Source: Solibacillus cecembensis
GTDB lineage: Bacteria; Bacillota; Bacilli; Bacillales_A; Planococcaceae
Direction: 5' to 3'
DNA: 64,000 nucleotides
NCBI RefSeq assembly: GCF_001439635.1
Contig: NZ_LMBZ01000006.1
Span: 81,456 to 145,455 of the forward strand
Both the position numbers and the translations under genes were made by a program. The notes beneath the pieces were generated by a model that had not been told where the DNA came from, did no database searches, and worked only from the letters and a program-made list of their open reading frames with translations. Positions within the stretch are counted from its first letter, which is position 1, and each line of letters starts with the position of its first letter. Of the stretch, positions 17,027 through 26,284 are shown piece after piece.

Positions 17027-18379
17027 TTATCTAGCACTCGGCAATATTTTGTTCAACGCGATCGCTACAATCGCAGCTGTTGCTATTGGAGAGCCGAATA
17101 AATATTGTACAGTTGTTGGTAAAGTATATAAGAAATCCTTTGGAAGTAATGTTAGTGCTAGCGTTAAAATCATTGGAACTGCAATAACATACATTTCTTT
17201 TTCACCAATTCGTTCATTTTTGATGACTTGCAAACCGCTAATCGCGATAATACCACAAACGATAACGAACACACCACCAATTACCGCTGATGGAATGGCC
17301 GAGATTAAGGCAGCCAGCTTACCCGAAAATCCGAATAATACAAACCACATTCCTGCGGCTATAAAAACACGGCGACTTGCAATACCTGTAATTGAAATAA
17401 CACCTGCATTTGTTGAATATCCTGTTACCGGTGTAGATCCTATTAAAGAAGCAGTTAAGCAACCAATCCCTTCACCAATAACCCCACGATTTATTTGTTT
17501 GTCTGTTAATGGTTGATCAATGACATTACTAACAGCAAACCAAGTCCCTGTCGTTTCAGCCATCAGTACAATATAAATAATGACCATCGTGATAATAGCG
17601 GAAATATTAAAAGTGAAACCAAAGTCTGCAAAAGGAATTTGCGGCATGCTAAACCATTTTGCTTGCGAAACAGCCGATAAATCTAATACACCCATAAATT
17701 TAGCTACAAGGCTCCCTACGATTAACGCAATAAGGACTGATCCAATACGGAATACGCGACCTTTTCGACCAAAGAAAGAACCTAGCATAACGCAAATGAT
17801 TAATACAGTAGCTGTAATTAGTGCTAAATAGACGTTTTGGTTGATTGTAGCACCTGCACCGTTATAAATATTACTACTTAAACCGACCGGCATTAATGCA
17901 AGGCCAACGACAAAGATAATTGTACCTCCAACGATTGGCGGAATGAAAACTTTCACAATCTTATTGAAAAGACCTGTAAAGCCTAAAAGAATGACTAAAA
18001 TAGCTCCTACTAAACTTGCTCCTAACACAGTACTCCAACCAAGGTCGCCCCCACCGCTAGCAGCATAAATACCGACGATGGCACCAATTGGTACGTAAGA
18101 CGGGCCTTGCGCAATCGGTAATTTCATACAGAAGTAAGTTTGAATAATTGTTGCAACCCCCGCTGCAATAAATGTCGCTTGAATTAGTGCTGTTGATTGC
18201 CCTGATTGTAAACCGATTAACATCGCAATAAGGAAAGGTACTACATAGACGTCCATTGCCATTACATGTTGTAAACCTAGTAAGGCTGTTTGACCAAATG
18301 AAACTTTTTCATCGGGTAACACGGTTAATCTTTGGCTATTGCTTTTATCGTTAGCTTGCATGTTATTTTGCGTTTCCAC
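17027..18379 (-). CDS. NCS2-family xanthine/uracil-type permease
   Basis: A 450-aa nucleobase:cation symporter of the NCS2/NAT type with 12-14 membrane segments. The QGPSYVPIGAIVGI and GSTPVTGYSTNAGVI motifs belong to the substrate-binding helices. The frame is open from GTG 18391, which falls inside the GAGGTG site; GTG 18379 lies nine bases after that site and is preferred. It lies 31 bp downstream of guanine deaminase in the same direction, so guanine or a related purine is the probable substrate. Confidence 0.86.
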   Translation of the reverse strand: METQNNMQANDKSNSQRLTVLPDEKVSFGQTALLGLQHVMAMDVYVVPFLIAMLIGLQSGQSTALIQATFIAAGVATIIQTYFCMKLPIAQGPSYVPIGAIVGIYAASGGGDLGWSTVLGASLVGAILVILLGFTGLFNKIVKVFIPPIVGGTIIFVVGLALMPVGLSSNIYNGAGATINQNVYLALITATVLIICVMLGSFFGRKGRVFRIGSVLIALIVGSLVAKFMGVLDLSAVSQAKWFSMPQIPFADFGFTFNISAIITMVIIYIVLMAETTGTWFAVSNVIDQPLTDKQINRGVIGEGIGCLTASLIGSTPVTGYSTNAGVISITGIASRRVFIAAGMWFVLFGFSGKLAALISAIPSAVIGGVFVIVCGIIAISGLQVIKNERIGEKEMYVIAVPMILTLALTLLPKDFLYTLPTTVQYLFGSPIATAAIVAIALNKILPSAR

Positions 18380-18409
18380 TGAATTGCACACCTCTAAGTT
18401 GTAGTTTGT

Positions 18410-19780
18410 TTAATTAATTCTGTTATGAACTTTATTTCCTTGCACCCATACTTCACGAATGTTTTCTGGTCGTACAAGATACATTATTTTTTGAAAAATA
18501 TCACTTAAATCTTCATTCGCATCAAAGATCGGTAGTTTTGCAGATGGTATTTTTGTATCGATTATTTGGACATCCCATGTATAGTTTTCCTGTAAACGAC
18601 CGATTGGCAAGCTTAAACTTTCCCCACCACCAGAAGTTGCTAAATAAAATGCTTCATTAATTGTCACACGTGAATTTGGTAAACCGCGCTTGTCAGCAGA
18701 AAGATTCGGGTCTACACCGTCCTCTAACATTCTAGATGACATGACCGTTTGGCGCGCATTGTCGTAAAGGCTTGGTGAAAAACCACCTGAAACATCTGTG
18801 CCTAAACCAATATCAACACCTTTTTCATGTAGATGTGCAACCGGAAGAACACTGTTGGCAAAGTAAGCATTCGAAATCGGACAATGACCAATAGCCGTAC
18901 CGGTTTCGGCAAAAAGTTGTGCATCCTCATCGTTTAAGAAGTTACAATGTGCCATAACCGCTTTGTCGCCCAATAGACCGAAATCATTTAATGCAAACGC
19001 ATCATTTTTATTGAAGCGCTCTTGTACGTAACTATGAGCCCAATCACTTTCACTGCAGTGAGACTGAATATGTGTATCGTACTTCGCAGCTAATTCCCCT
19101 AACCCTTTCAAAGCACCATCCGTACAACTTGGGATAAAGCGTGGTGTAACAACTGGATAAACCCCTTGTTTCGTCGATTTTGCTAATTCTTTAACAGCTA
19201 TAATAAATTCCTCGGTATCCGCTAATGCCGTTTGCGTATTCGCATCACGGTAAAATTCTGGTGTTTGTTCAGGATCATCCATCACAACTTTCCCTACTAA
19301 ACCACGTTGACCTTTTTCTGCACAAATTTCAGCTAATAATAAGCTCGCTTCTTTATGAACCGTTGCAAAATAAAGTGATGTCGTTGTGCCGTTTGCTAAT
19401 AACGTATTAACTAAGTCTTCATACACTTCCTTGGCAAAATCTAAATCCGAAAACTTAGATTCAATCGGGAACGTATACGTATTTAACCAATCATACAAAG
19501 GAATGTCTAATGCAGTTCCAGATTGTGCCCATTGTGGTGCATGGACATGTAAATCGATAAAGCCTGGTAAGAAATACTGTCCATCTGCTAATTGATGAAA
19601 GTTTTCTTTCTCTTGGTATCTATTTAATAAAGATTGATAGTCCACATGCTCTGGTGCAACGGCTTTTTCAATCATTCCGTCCGCATTAATACAAAACAGA
19701 TAATCTTTTAAAACTAGTACTTCTTTAGGTGACTTACTTGAAAAAGCAGTCCCTCGGAAAATTTGCGTATATTCAGACAT
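18410..19780 (-). CDS. guaD: Guanine deaminase (amidohydrolase type)
   Basis: A 456-aa zinc amidohydrolase that converts guanine to xanthine and ammonia. Key features: LPGFIDLHVHAPQWAQSG with the HxH zinc motif at residues 78-80, the metal ligands in THIQSHCSES and VMAHCNFLND, and GLGTDVSGG (catalytic Asp). The open frame extends to 19834, but ATG 19780 is chosen because AAGGTGG precedes it by five bases and the length then fits the family. It is the first gene of a two-gene operon with the nucleobase permease, fitting purine salvage for nitrogen. Confidence 0.92.
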   Translation of the reverse strand: MSEYTQIFRGTAFSSKSPKEVLVLKDYLFCINADGMIEKAVAPEHVDYQSLLNRYQEKENFHQLADGQYFLPGFIDLHVHAPQWAQSGTALDIPLYDWLNTYTFPIESKFSDLDFAKEVYEDLVNTLLANGTTTSLYFATVHKEASLLLAEICAEKGQRGLVGKVVMDDPEQTPEFYRDANTQTALADTEEFIIAVKELAKSTKQGVYPVVTPRFIPSCTDGALKGLGELAAKYDTHIQSHCSESDWAHSYVQERFNKNDAFALNDFGLLGDKAVMAHCNFLNDEDAQLFAETGTAIGHCPISNAYFANSVLPVAHLHEKGVDIGLGTDVSGGFSPSLYDNARQTVMSSRMLEDGVDPNLSADKRGLPNSRVTINEAFYLATSGGGESLSLPIGRLQENYTWDVQIIDTKIPSAKLPIFDANEDLSDIFQKIMYLVRPENIREVWVQGNKVHNRIN

Positions 19781-20044
19781 AAAATCCACCTTAATGTTCG
19801 TATTTAATGAATAATAGGGATTATTATAGGTCATAAAGATTATTAAGTCTATATAAAATACGAATATATTAATGAAATTATTAAAAATTTGCGCAAGGCA
19901 TTGGCTTGTATTGATAGAAAATATATTTATTTGAAATAAAGTTGTAAAATTCCATTCGCAGGAGTGAGAATTCCCACCATTACATGTTTACAGTATTTAT
20001 TAACCTAACTTTTATAATAATGACAAAAGAGGAGGTGTAATAAT

Positions 20045-20112
20045 ATGGCGCAAGAAATTCTTTGTGAAGTGAAGAAATAGATTGCAGAACATTTACTCCA
20101 ACAGAGCACTAA
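20045..20112 (+). pseudogene. Broken DUF1540 gene
   Basis: The first eleven codons (MAQEILCEVKK) and ribosome binding site match the intact DUF1540 gene at 37280, and the last 30 bp (ending ACTCCAACAGAGCACTAA) match its 3' end. The middle is missing: net loss of 91 bp, which shifts the frame and puts a TAG after codon 11. About 70 bp of upstream sequence is also shared with the intact copy, including the stretch TTACATGTTTA, so the whole locus was duplicated before decay. Confidence 0.75.
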
Positions 20113-20399
20113 CTTTCTTAGGGGATTTTAATATTCACCTAATTTAGCACCCCGAAATGGAATATCACCTATCAGTATCCTTATATTAGGGGATTCTTAT
20201 ATTTATATATTAAAATAATATCCTTTTTTACTACCCTATAACTATTCGATGCCCTATAAACATAATTAACTAAAGCTTTTCGTATAATCCTTGTTTGTAA
20301 AATTAGCCAATTTATCCTTATTGGAAGGTGATTTTTTAGTGCTAACTGTTCTTTGGAAATAATATTTATTATGCTATTCTTTAAGGTAGCATAATTGAA

Positions 20400-20482
20400 T
20401 AGGCAAACCTAAAGAAATTTAGGGACGCAAAGCTATAGGGACTACCGTAATTGATTTATTTACTATGTCAGCCAGTTGCCGA
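20400..20482 (+). ncRNA. Cyclic-di-GMP-I (GEMM) riboswitch aptamer
   Basis: The diagnostic GEMM-I core is present in order: GGCAAACC (20402), a P2 stem CCTAAA-GAAA-TTTAGG with a GNRA tetraloop, GGGACGCAAAGC (20422), a variable P3 arm, and GTCAGCCAGTTGCC closing P1 (GGCAA pairs with TTGCC at 20476-20480). It lies 130 bp upstream of the M60 peptidase gene and is followed by two tandem intrinsic terminators, so ligand binding probably sets readthrough. Whether c-di-GMP turns the gene on or off would need structure probing. Confidence 0.88.
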
Positions 20483-20513
20483 AGAGTACAATCTACTTTT
20501 TGTTTTTAAATCT

Positions 20514-20542
20514 CCCATAAAGCTTTTTTATGGGCATTTTTT
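20514..20542 (+). terminator. Riboswitch expression platform, terminator 1
   Basis: CCCATAAA / TTTATGGG stem followed by six T, 32 nt after the aptamer. Confidence 0.8.
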
Positions 20543-20552
20543 AGAGAAGATA

Positions 20553-20578
20553 AACACTCTTATTAGGGTGTTTTTTTT
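20553..20578 (+). terminator. Second tandem terminator before the M60 gene
   Basis: AACACTC / GGGTGTT stem (one G-U pair) followed by a run of eight T, eleven bases after terminator 1. Two intrinsic terminators in series would give tight attenuation. Confidence 0.75.
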
Positions 20579-20616
20579 ATGTTCTTTTTAGGAAAAATCA
20601 GTAGGAGGAATTGATT

Positions 20617-23600
20617 ATGAAAGTAATAAAAATTGCAACAGCTGCTGCTATGGCTTTAAGTTTAGCTGGCGCACCAATCAATGTATTAGCAAGCCCATTT
20701 CAAGAAAAAAGGGTGATGACAGCTTCAGTTGGAAAAACAACTACACAAGCAAATATTGCTCATGTTCGTAAATTTAATTTATATGGGACTGACTTACTAA
20801 ATACATATAATGAAGTTTTTAAAATGACAAACGCCAATATCGCATCCATTACAAACAACGGTGGCAACTACCCAGGCTCCCCTCTTGCACAGGCAATTGA
20901 TGGCGATAATAACACGCATTGGGAAACGAACAGAGATAATAAAACAACATTCACGAATGAGGTAAACTTTACATTCAACGAAATAACTTCATTAGATCGA
21001 ATTGTTTATGCCGCCCGTCAAATAAGTGCAAAAGGTAAAGGTTTTGCACAACAGTTTGAGATTTATAGCTCCAACACAGATGAAGGCGATAACTTTACAC
21101 TCGTTTCGTCTGGTGAGTATACAGGTTCAACGGGAGATATTGTTGAAATCCAATTTACACCGACAGAATTTAAGCGTTTAAAATTTGTCTTTACAAAGGC
21201 AAACCAAAATTGGGCAAGTGCTGCAGAATTCCAATTTTATAAAGAAGACCAAGTTTCTAATAATATGAAAAACTTATTCACAGATGATACTTTTAGTGCG
21301 GTTAGTAAAGAATTTAATACACTCGAAGCATTACACCAATTAGAAACAGAAGTAAATGACCATCCACTATATCCCCTATTTAAAGAAGATATAGAAAATG
21401 CAAAAGCCATTCTTAATCAAAATGAAGTTCAAACAACTACAGCTGCAACAAAAACATTTGATCTTTATTCAAATGAAAAGTATTCAAAATTATTTAAAAT
21501 GGGTTCTGAAAATATCCTAAGTATCCGTAACAATGCAGGGCATTGGAGTTCTGCTGTAATTGGAAATGCCATTGATGGCAACTTAGATACTTATTGGGAA
21601 ACAAATAGAGGCAACTCCACTCAATTCACGAATGAAGTAGAACTTGAATTTAAAGATGCGGTCAAATTAAACCGAATTATATACGGGGCAAGAAATTCCG
21701 ACCGCAAAGGGTTCGCTGAAGAGTTCGAAATCTATGGTTCTCAAACGTCTAAAGGTGATACTTATCGGCTTGTAGCTACTGGGAAACATAACGTCATTAC
21801 TGGATTAGTAGAGGCTAAATTTGAACCAACTACATTTAAACGAGTGAAATTCAAGTTCAATAAATCCACTCAAAACTGGGCATCTTTAGCAGAAATCGCC
21901 TTTTATAAAGAAGATACATTAACAGAGCAAATTAGCAATATTTTCACTGATGGAACAATGAGTGAGCTCGTACCACAATATAATCATGTACAAGCAATTA
22001 ATGAACTCGATGCAAAAGCTAAAAATCACCCATTGTATTCAACATTAAAAGCTCAATTAGAGATAGCTAAAAACATAATCGCTAACCCAACAGATATAAA
22101 AAATAGCGTATGGTCATTAGAAAGCAGAGGCGATTCGATAAAAGAATCCCAAAAAAGACGTGTTTGGAACTTCCAAGATTGGCAACCTACTGGATTAGCC
22201 GTTAAGTCAGGACAAGAAATAAACGTTTTTGTTGATGTTGCTTCTGGTGAACCTACACCGAAATTAGTATTTAAACAAATGGAAAGCAAACACAATGGCA
22301 ATATGGATATACCGTTAAGTCCAGGAATGAATAAAATCATTGTACCTGAACGACCTGATGATGAAATCAAACCAGGCGTTGCAAAAGCAGGCGTATTGTA
22401 TACAGTGAATCCATATACAGCTGAAGAACAAGGTAGAGAACCTAAAATACGTATAGAAGGTGCATTTTCATATCCACACTTCATTAAAGGTGTAGATAAT
22501 GATGCTGAAGTATTAAAAGAACTAGAAGAATATGTTGAGCTAATAAAAGTAGATCCTACATTACCGAATGCATTTGAAGTGTTTAGCGATAAGGCTTTAG
22601 TCAACGTAGAGGCAACATATGCGCTAAATTGGTTTAAAGAAAATAACCAATTACCTAGTGAAACAGCGGATAAATCGGATGAAGTACTAAAAGAAACGAT
22701 GAAATTCTGGGGCTTTGATAATTCTTCAGAAATAAATTCTGACTTCGATTATCGTTACGTTACAATGGTTAAGCATCTAACTGGTGGTGCATTTATGAAT
22801 GCGAATAATGGGATTACAGGTATTCGCCCAGGTCAACAAGGTGGCGCACTGGATGTTAACATGGGTTGGGGATTTGCTCATGAAATGGGGCATAACTTCG
22901 ACACAACAAATAGACGAATTGTAGAATCATCAAATAATATACTGCCATTACATTTCCAACGAATAAATGGGGTTGCAACGAAAATAACGGAGCAAAACGG
23001 TTGGGATGCGGCGATTCTTCCTAAAGTTGCGCTTGATGATTATTCACAGAATGAACTTTATCCAGGTGATGACTATATGCAGCTATCACATATCGCACCG
23101 TTATGGCAGTTACAACTATATGATGAAACGTTCTATCCAAGATTTGAACAAGGATTTAGAAGTACTTCATTTACTGGAGGTAGCCGAGAACAAATTCACC
23201 AAGAATGGGTGAAAGTCTCATCGGATGTATTACAATTTGACTTAACGGAATTCTTTGCAAGACATGGTATCCGTGCAAGTGATGAAGTGAAAGAATACAC
23301 GTCTAAATACCCTAAACCTACTAAAAAATTATGGTATATGAATGATAATGTATATTTAGATAACGGTGAGAAATTTACCGAAGATGTAAAATATTCAGCT
23401 ACAGTAAGCAAAAATTCGAATCAAGTAACATTAAATTTTGAAATGAATAAAAAAAATATTAAAAACACATTAGGCTATGAAATTATAAGAGATGGTGAAA
23501 CAATTGGATTTACTTCTGGAAATGTATTTGTAGATAAAAATGCAGATCCAGACATCAACTATTCTTATGAAATCAGTGCATATGATAAAAAACTAAATCC

Positions 23601-25836
23601 AGCAAAATCAGTGAAAACAAATGCCTTTACACCAGCAATATCTGTAGAAAATTATGTCACGTTAAAATTACATAGTGAGTTTAATCCAATGGACTATGTG
23701 AAAGCTTTTAGTTATAAAGGTGAAGATATAACACAGGACGTAAAAATTAAATCGAATACTGTTGACGTTACTAAAAAAGGAAACTATGAAGTCGTATATG
23801 AAGTAACAAATTCGGACTTAGTAGAATCAAAAACAATAAATGTTACGGTAACAAGTGATTTTGCATATATTTCTGATTTAACTGCTCAATCTGCAAAGGT
23901 TGGTTGGGGTTCATTCCAAAAAGATAAATCGGTATCTGGTGGAACGATTACTTTAATTAGACAAGGAATTGATGCAACTTACGCTAAAGGTATTGGTGTT
24001 CATGCGAATTCAGAAGTGGTATATGATATCGAAGGAAAAGACTTCAACTTCTTTGAAAGTTATATCGGCATTGACCAGGCGATGAAAGAAAAAGGCTCAT
24101 CTGCAACATTTGAAGTGTGGGTAGATGGTGAGAAGAAATTCGAGAGTGGCGTATTCAGATCGGATACAGAACATGATTTTGTCAAAATTCCTGTAACTGG
24201 AGCAAAAGAAATAAAACTAATCACTACGGATGCAAACAATGGGAATGGTTCGGACCATACCGTATGGGCTGATGCGAAGTTTACGCAAGATTCTAGTAAC
24301 CCTACATTAACAATCACGAAATCAACGGCAACTAAAGTAGGAGTTCCTATTGACTTGACTGGTCAATATACTGCATTTGATGCAGAAGATGGCGATTTAA
24401 CACATGCTGTACAAATGACAGGAGCCGATCAAGTAAACTTTGACCGCGCTGGGAAATACGAACTTACTTATACTGTGACGGATAACGATGGAAACGAAAC
24501 AACTGCGAAAAGAGCAATTTCTGTCGTAGATATGGATGATTTCAACTATTTATCTAATTTCGATTGGAAATCTACTCAAAACAGCTATGCCGCTCCTAAG
24601 AAAGATATCTCTATGAGCGCAAAAACTTTACGTTTAACAGCTGAAGATGGTAGCGAAGTCGCTTATGAAAAAGGGATTGGCGCACATGCTAATTCAACAA
24701 TTGTCTATGATTTAACGGATAAAGATGCTGATTACTTTACTTCATTCGTTGGTGTAGATCGCCAAATGTATGGTACTGTTGGCTCCGTTATATTCCAAGT
24801 GTTTGTTGATGGAGAAATGCAATTCAACAGTGGCTTAATGAACTCTAGAGATCCTCAAAAGTTCGTGGAAGTTAATATTAGTGGTGCTCAAGAATTAAAG
24901 TTAGTCGTTACTGACGGTGGTAATGGAATTGGCTCTGACCACGCGACATGGGGAAATGCTAAATTGCATTTCGCTAACGCAGATAGAGTATTTATACAAG
25001 ATTTAGTAGCGACTATTGAAGAAGCGAAAACAATCAACTCTGAAGATTACACATCAGAGAGTGTAGCTGATTTACAAGTAAGCATTGCACAAGCAGAAGA
25101 AACGCTTGCTAATAAGCAAGCTACTCAAGCAGACATTGATCAGGCAGTAGAAATATTAACACAAGCAATCGACGCATTAGTAGCAATTGACTTCGATCAA
25201 GTTATTACGATTCAAGACAACACGCTAAAAATAGCGATCCAGCAAACGCTTGGACTTACAGATGAAATTACATTACGTGATATGCACAATCTTACAAGCT
25301 TAAGTAGTCCAGGCGCTCATATCACAAGTCTAGATGGCTTACAACACGCAAAAAATTTAGTTTCACTAGACATTTCAGGAAATTCAATTACTGATTTCTC
25401 GCCATTAAAAGAGCTAAGTAAATTAGATGACATAAACGCGCATCCACAAATTGTCGAAGTAACAAGTTTAACCGGACCTGTATTGACAGTGGAAAACTTA
25501 GTAAAAGGCTTAGACGGCAACTATTTAAACCCATATCAAATCGGTTTAAGACATATGAAAACAGGCAAAGAAATCTTTGTCGAAGTTGATCAGCTTGCAC
25601 CAAATGCAGAACAGTTTACAATCGATCTTTCAGAAGAGGATTCTGGCATTTATATGCTTGTTATTGCCTATACATTAAAAGATGAGGACCTTATCCAATT
25701 AATGTATTTCGTAGACAATCCAACATTAATACAAGATGAACAGAGCAAATCATCTGAAGATATTTCTGAAGTTGTTCCTGAAGAAGTGATGGAGCAAGAT
25801 GAGGAAGTTTATGAAAAATTGGATGAAAAAGAGTAA
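20617..25836 (+). CDS. Secreted M60/enhancin-like metallopeptidase with carbohydrate-binding modules
   Basis: A 1739-aa exported protein. Start at ATG 20617 (AGGAGGAA seven bases upstream; the in-frame TTG at 20611 abuts that site). Order: signal peptide (about 1-26, cleavage after VLA); two F5/8 type C-like discoidin domains (about 70-208 and 295-430); M60 peptidase region (about 490-890) with zinc motif HEMGH at 755-759 and a downstream Glu770; a fibronectin/Ig-like stretch (about 900-1080); NPCBM domain (1084-1224); DUF5011-like Ig domain (1230-1304); second NPCBM (1309-1451); FIVAR three-helix repeat (1458-1526); short leucine-rich repeat (1560-1605); C-terminal Ig-like domain and acidic tail. 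No LPxTG, S-layer or GW anchor. M60 enzymes cleave mucin-type glycoproteins; here a c-di-GMP riboswitch controls it. Confidence 0.87.
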   Translation: MKVIKIATAAAMALSLAGAPINVLASPFQEKRVMTASVGKTTTQANIAHVRKFNLYGTDLLNTYNEVFKMTNANIASITNNGGNYPGSPLAQAIDGDNNTHWETNRDNKTTFTNEVNFTFNEITSLDRIVYAARQISAKGKGFAQQFEIYSSNTDEGDNFTLVSSGEYTGSTGDIVEIQFTPTEFKRLKFVFTKANQNWASAAEFQFYKEDQVSNNMKNLFTDDTFSAVSKEFNTLEALHQLETEVNDHPLYPLFKEDIENAKAILNQNEVQTTTAATKTFDLYSNEKYSKLFKMGSENILSIRNNAGHWSSAVIGNAIDGNLDTYWETNRGNSTQFTNEVELEFKDAVKLNRIIYGARNSDRKGFAEEFEIYGSQTSKGDTYRLVATGKHNVITGLVEAKFEPTTFKRVKFKFNKSTQNWASLAEIAFYKEDTLTEQISNIFTDGTMSELVPQYNHVQAINELDAKAKNHPLYSTLKAQLEIAKNIIANPTDIKNSVWSLESRGDSIKESQKRRVWNFQDWQPTGLAVKSGQEINVFVDVASGEPTPKLVFKQMESKHNGNMDIPLSPGMNKIIVPERPDDEIKPGVAKAGVLYTVNPYTAEEQGREPKIRIEGAFSYPHFIKGVDNDAEVLKELEEYVELIKVDPTLPNAFEVFSDKALVNVEATYALNWFKENNQLPSETADKSDEVLKETMKFWGFDNSSEINSDFDYRYVTMVKHLTGGAFMNANNGITGIRPGQQGGALDVNMGWGFAHEMGHNFDTTNRRIVESSNNILPLHFQRINGVATKITEQNGWDAAILPKVALDDYSQNELYPGDDYMQLSHIAPLWQLQLYDETFYPRFEQGFRSTSFTGGSREQIHQEWVKVSSDVLQFDLTEFFARHGIRASDEVKEYTSKYPKPTKKLWYMNDNVYLDNGEKFTEDVKYSATVSKNSNQVTLNFEMNKKNIKNTLGYEIIRDGETIGFTSGNVFVDKNADPDINYSYEISAYDKKLNPAKSVKTNAFTPAISVENYVTLKLHSEFNPMDYVKAFSYKGEDITQDVKIKSNTVDVTKKGNYEVVYEVTNSDLVESKTINVTVTSDFAYISDLTAQSAKVGWGSFQKDKSVSGGTITLIRQGIDATYAKGIGVHANSEVVYDIEGKDFNFFESYIGIDQAMKEKGSSATFEVWVDGEKKFESGVFRSDTEHDFVKIPVTGAKEIKLITTDANNGNGSDHTVWADAKFTQDSSNPTLTITKSTATKVGVPIDLTGQYTAFDAEDGDLTHAVQMTGADQVNFDRAGKYELTYTVTDNDGNETTAKRAISVVDMDDFNYLSNFDWKSTQNSYAAPKKDISMSAKTLRLTAEDGSEVAYEKGIGAHANSTIVYDLTDKDADYFTSFVGVDRQMYGTVGSVIFQVFVDGEMQFNSGLMNSRDPQKFVEVNISGAQELKLVVTDGGNGIGSDHATWGNAKLHFANADRVFIQDLVATIEEAKTINSEDYTSESVADLQVSIAQAEETLANKQATQADIDQAVEILTQAIDALVAIDFDQVITIQDNTLKIAIQQTLGLTDEITLRDMHNLTSLSSPGAHITSLDGLQHAKNLVSLDISGNSITDFSPLKELSKLDDINAHPQIVEVTSLTGPVLTVENLVKGLDGNYLNPYQIGLRHMKTGKEIFVEVDQLAPNAEQFTIDLSEEDSGIYMLVIAYTLKDEDLIQLMYFVDNPTLIQDEQSKSSEDISEVVPEEVMEQDEEVYEKLDEKE

Positions 25837-25852
25837 GAAATAAAGTATTACA

Positions 25853-25899
25853 ATAGGCATGTTCTGTTCATATCGAACCGAACATGCCTTATTTTTTTT
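25853..25899 (+). terminator. Terminator of the M60 gene
   Basis: ATAGGCATGTTC pairs with GAACATGCCTTAT, with an inner GTTC/GAAC extension, followed by eight T. Confidence 0.85.
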
Positions 25900-26132
25900 C
25901 TAAAATTAAAGCTATTAAACTACCAAGGCACACTATTAAAATATCCCCCTATTGTATTGTTTAAAGTTGCCAACTACTGGTCGAACACTTAAAATAGGAT
26001 AGACACAAAATAATACGTAATCCATCGTGTATTCTACTTGTCAGAAACTAATTTATAGTCTCGCAATACTTACCCCCTACCTCGCTTGTCATCCTGTAAA
26101 AGTTTTAACTTCAATGTAGGAACAATTAATAA

Positions 26133-26189
26133 GACCTCTACTAACAACCTTTAAAATAAGAAAGTTGTTAGGGTCATTTTAGTTTTTTT
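26133..26189 (+). terminator. Hairpin with T-run upstream of the nickel transporter operon
   Basis: CTAACAAC pairs with GTTGTTAG, extended by flanking GACC/GGTC, and followed by a run of seven T. It lies 96 bp before nikA and could be a leader attenuator or the end of an unseen transcript. The 25900-26130 stretch holds no gene. Confidence 0.5.
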
Positions 26190-26226
26190 ACTTATTTATT
26201 GAGCGATATATAAATGCAAAGTTATT

Positions 26227-26257
26227 CCTTACAATGTGATATAAGTAAGGTTTTTTT
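26227..26257 (+). promoter_or_regulatory. Short dyad with T-run in the nikA leader
   Basis: CCTTAC-N12-GTAAGG is followed by seven T, ending 27 bp before the nikA start. The stem is only 6 bp, so it may be a weak attenuator or a protein-binding dyad for a metal regulator. Confidence 0.35.
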
Positions 26258-26284
26258 GGGTAACAATTTTAATTATGAGGTGAA

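Noticed and set aside
17049..17516. A 155-aa rightward frame inside the nucleobase permease
   Set aside because: It is antisense to a clear membrane transporter gene and its content is the typical shadow composition.
19797..19864. Possible purine riboswitch upstream of guanine deaminase
   Set aside because: The conserved core of purine aptamers is absent; only a distant TTCGTATTT / AAATACGAA pair was found.
22053..22604. A 183-aa leftward frame inside the M60 gene
   Set aside because: It is a low-complexity serine/threonine-rich shadow of the real gene with no ribosome binding site.
25900..26284. Nickel/cobalt riboswitch upstream of nikA
   Set aside because: No repeated G-rich core stretches of the NiCo aptamer are visible; only two hairpins with T-runs.
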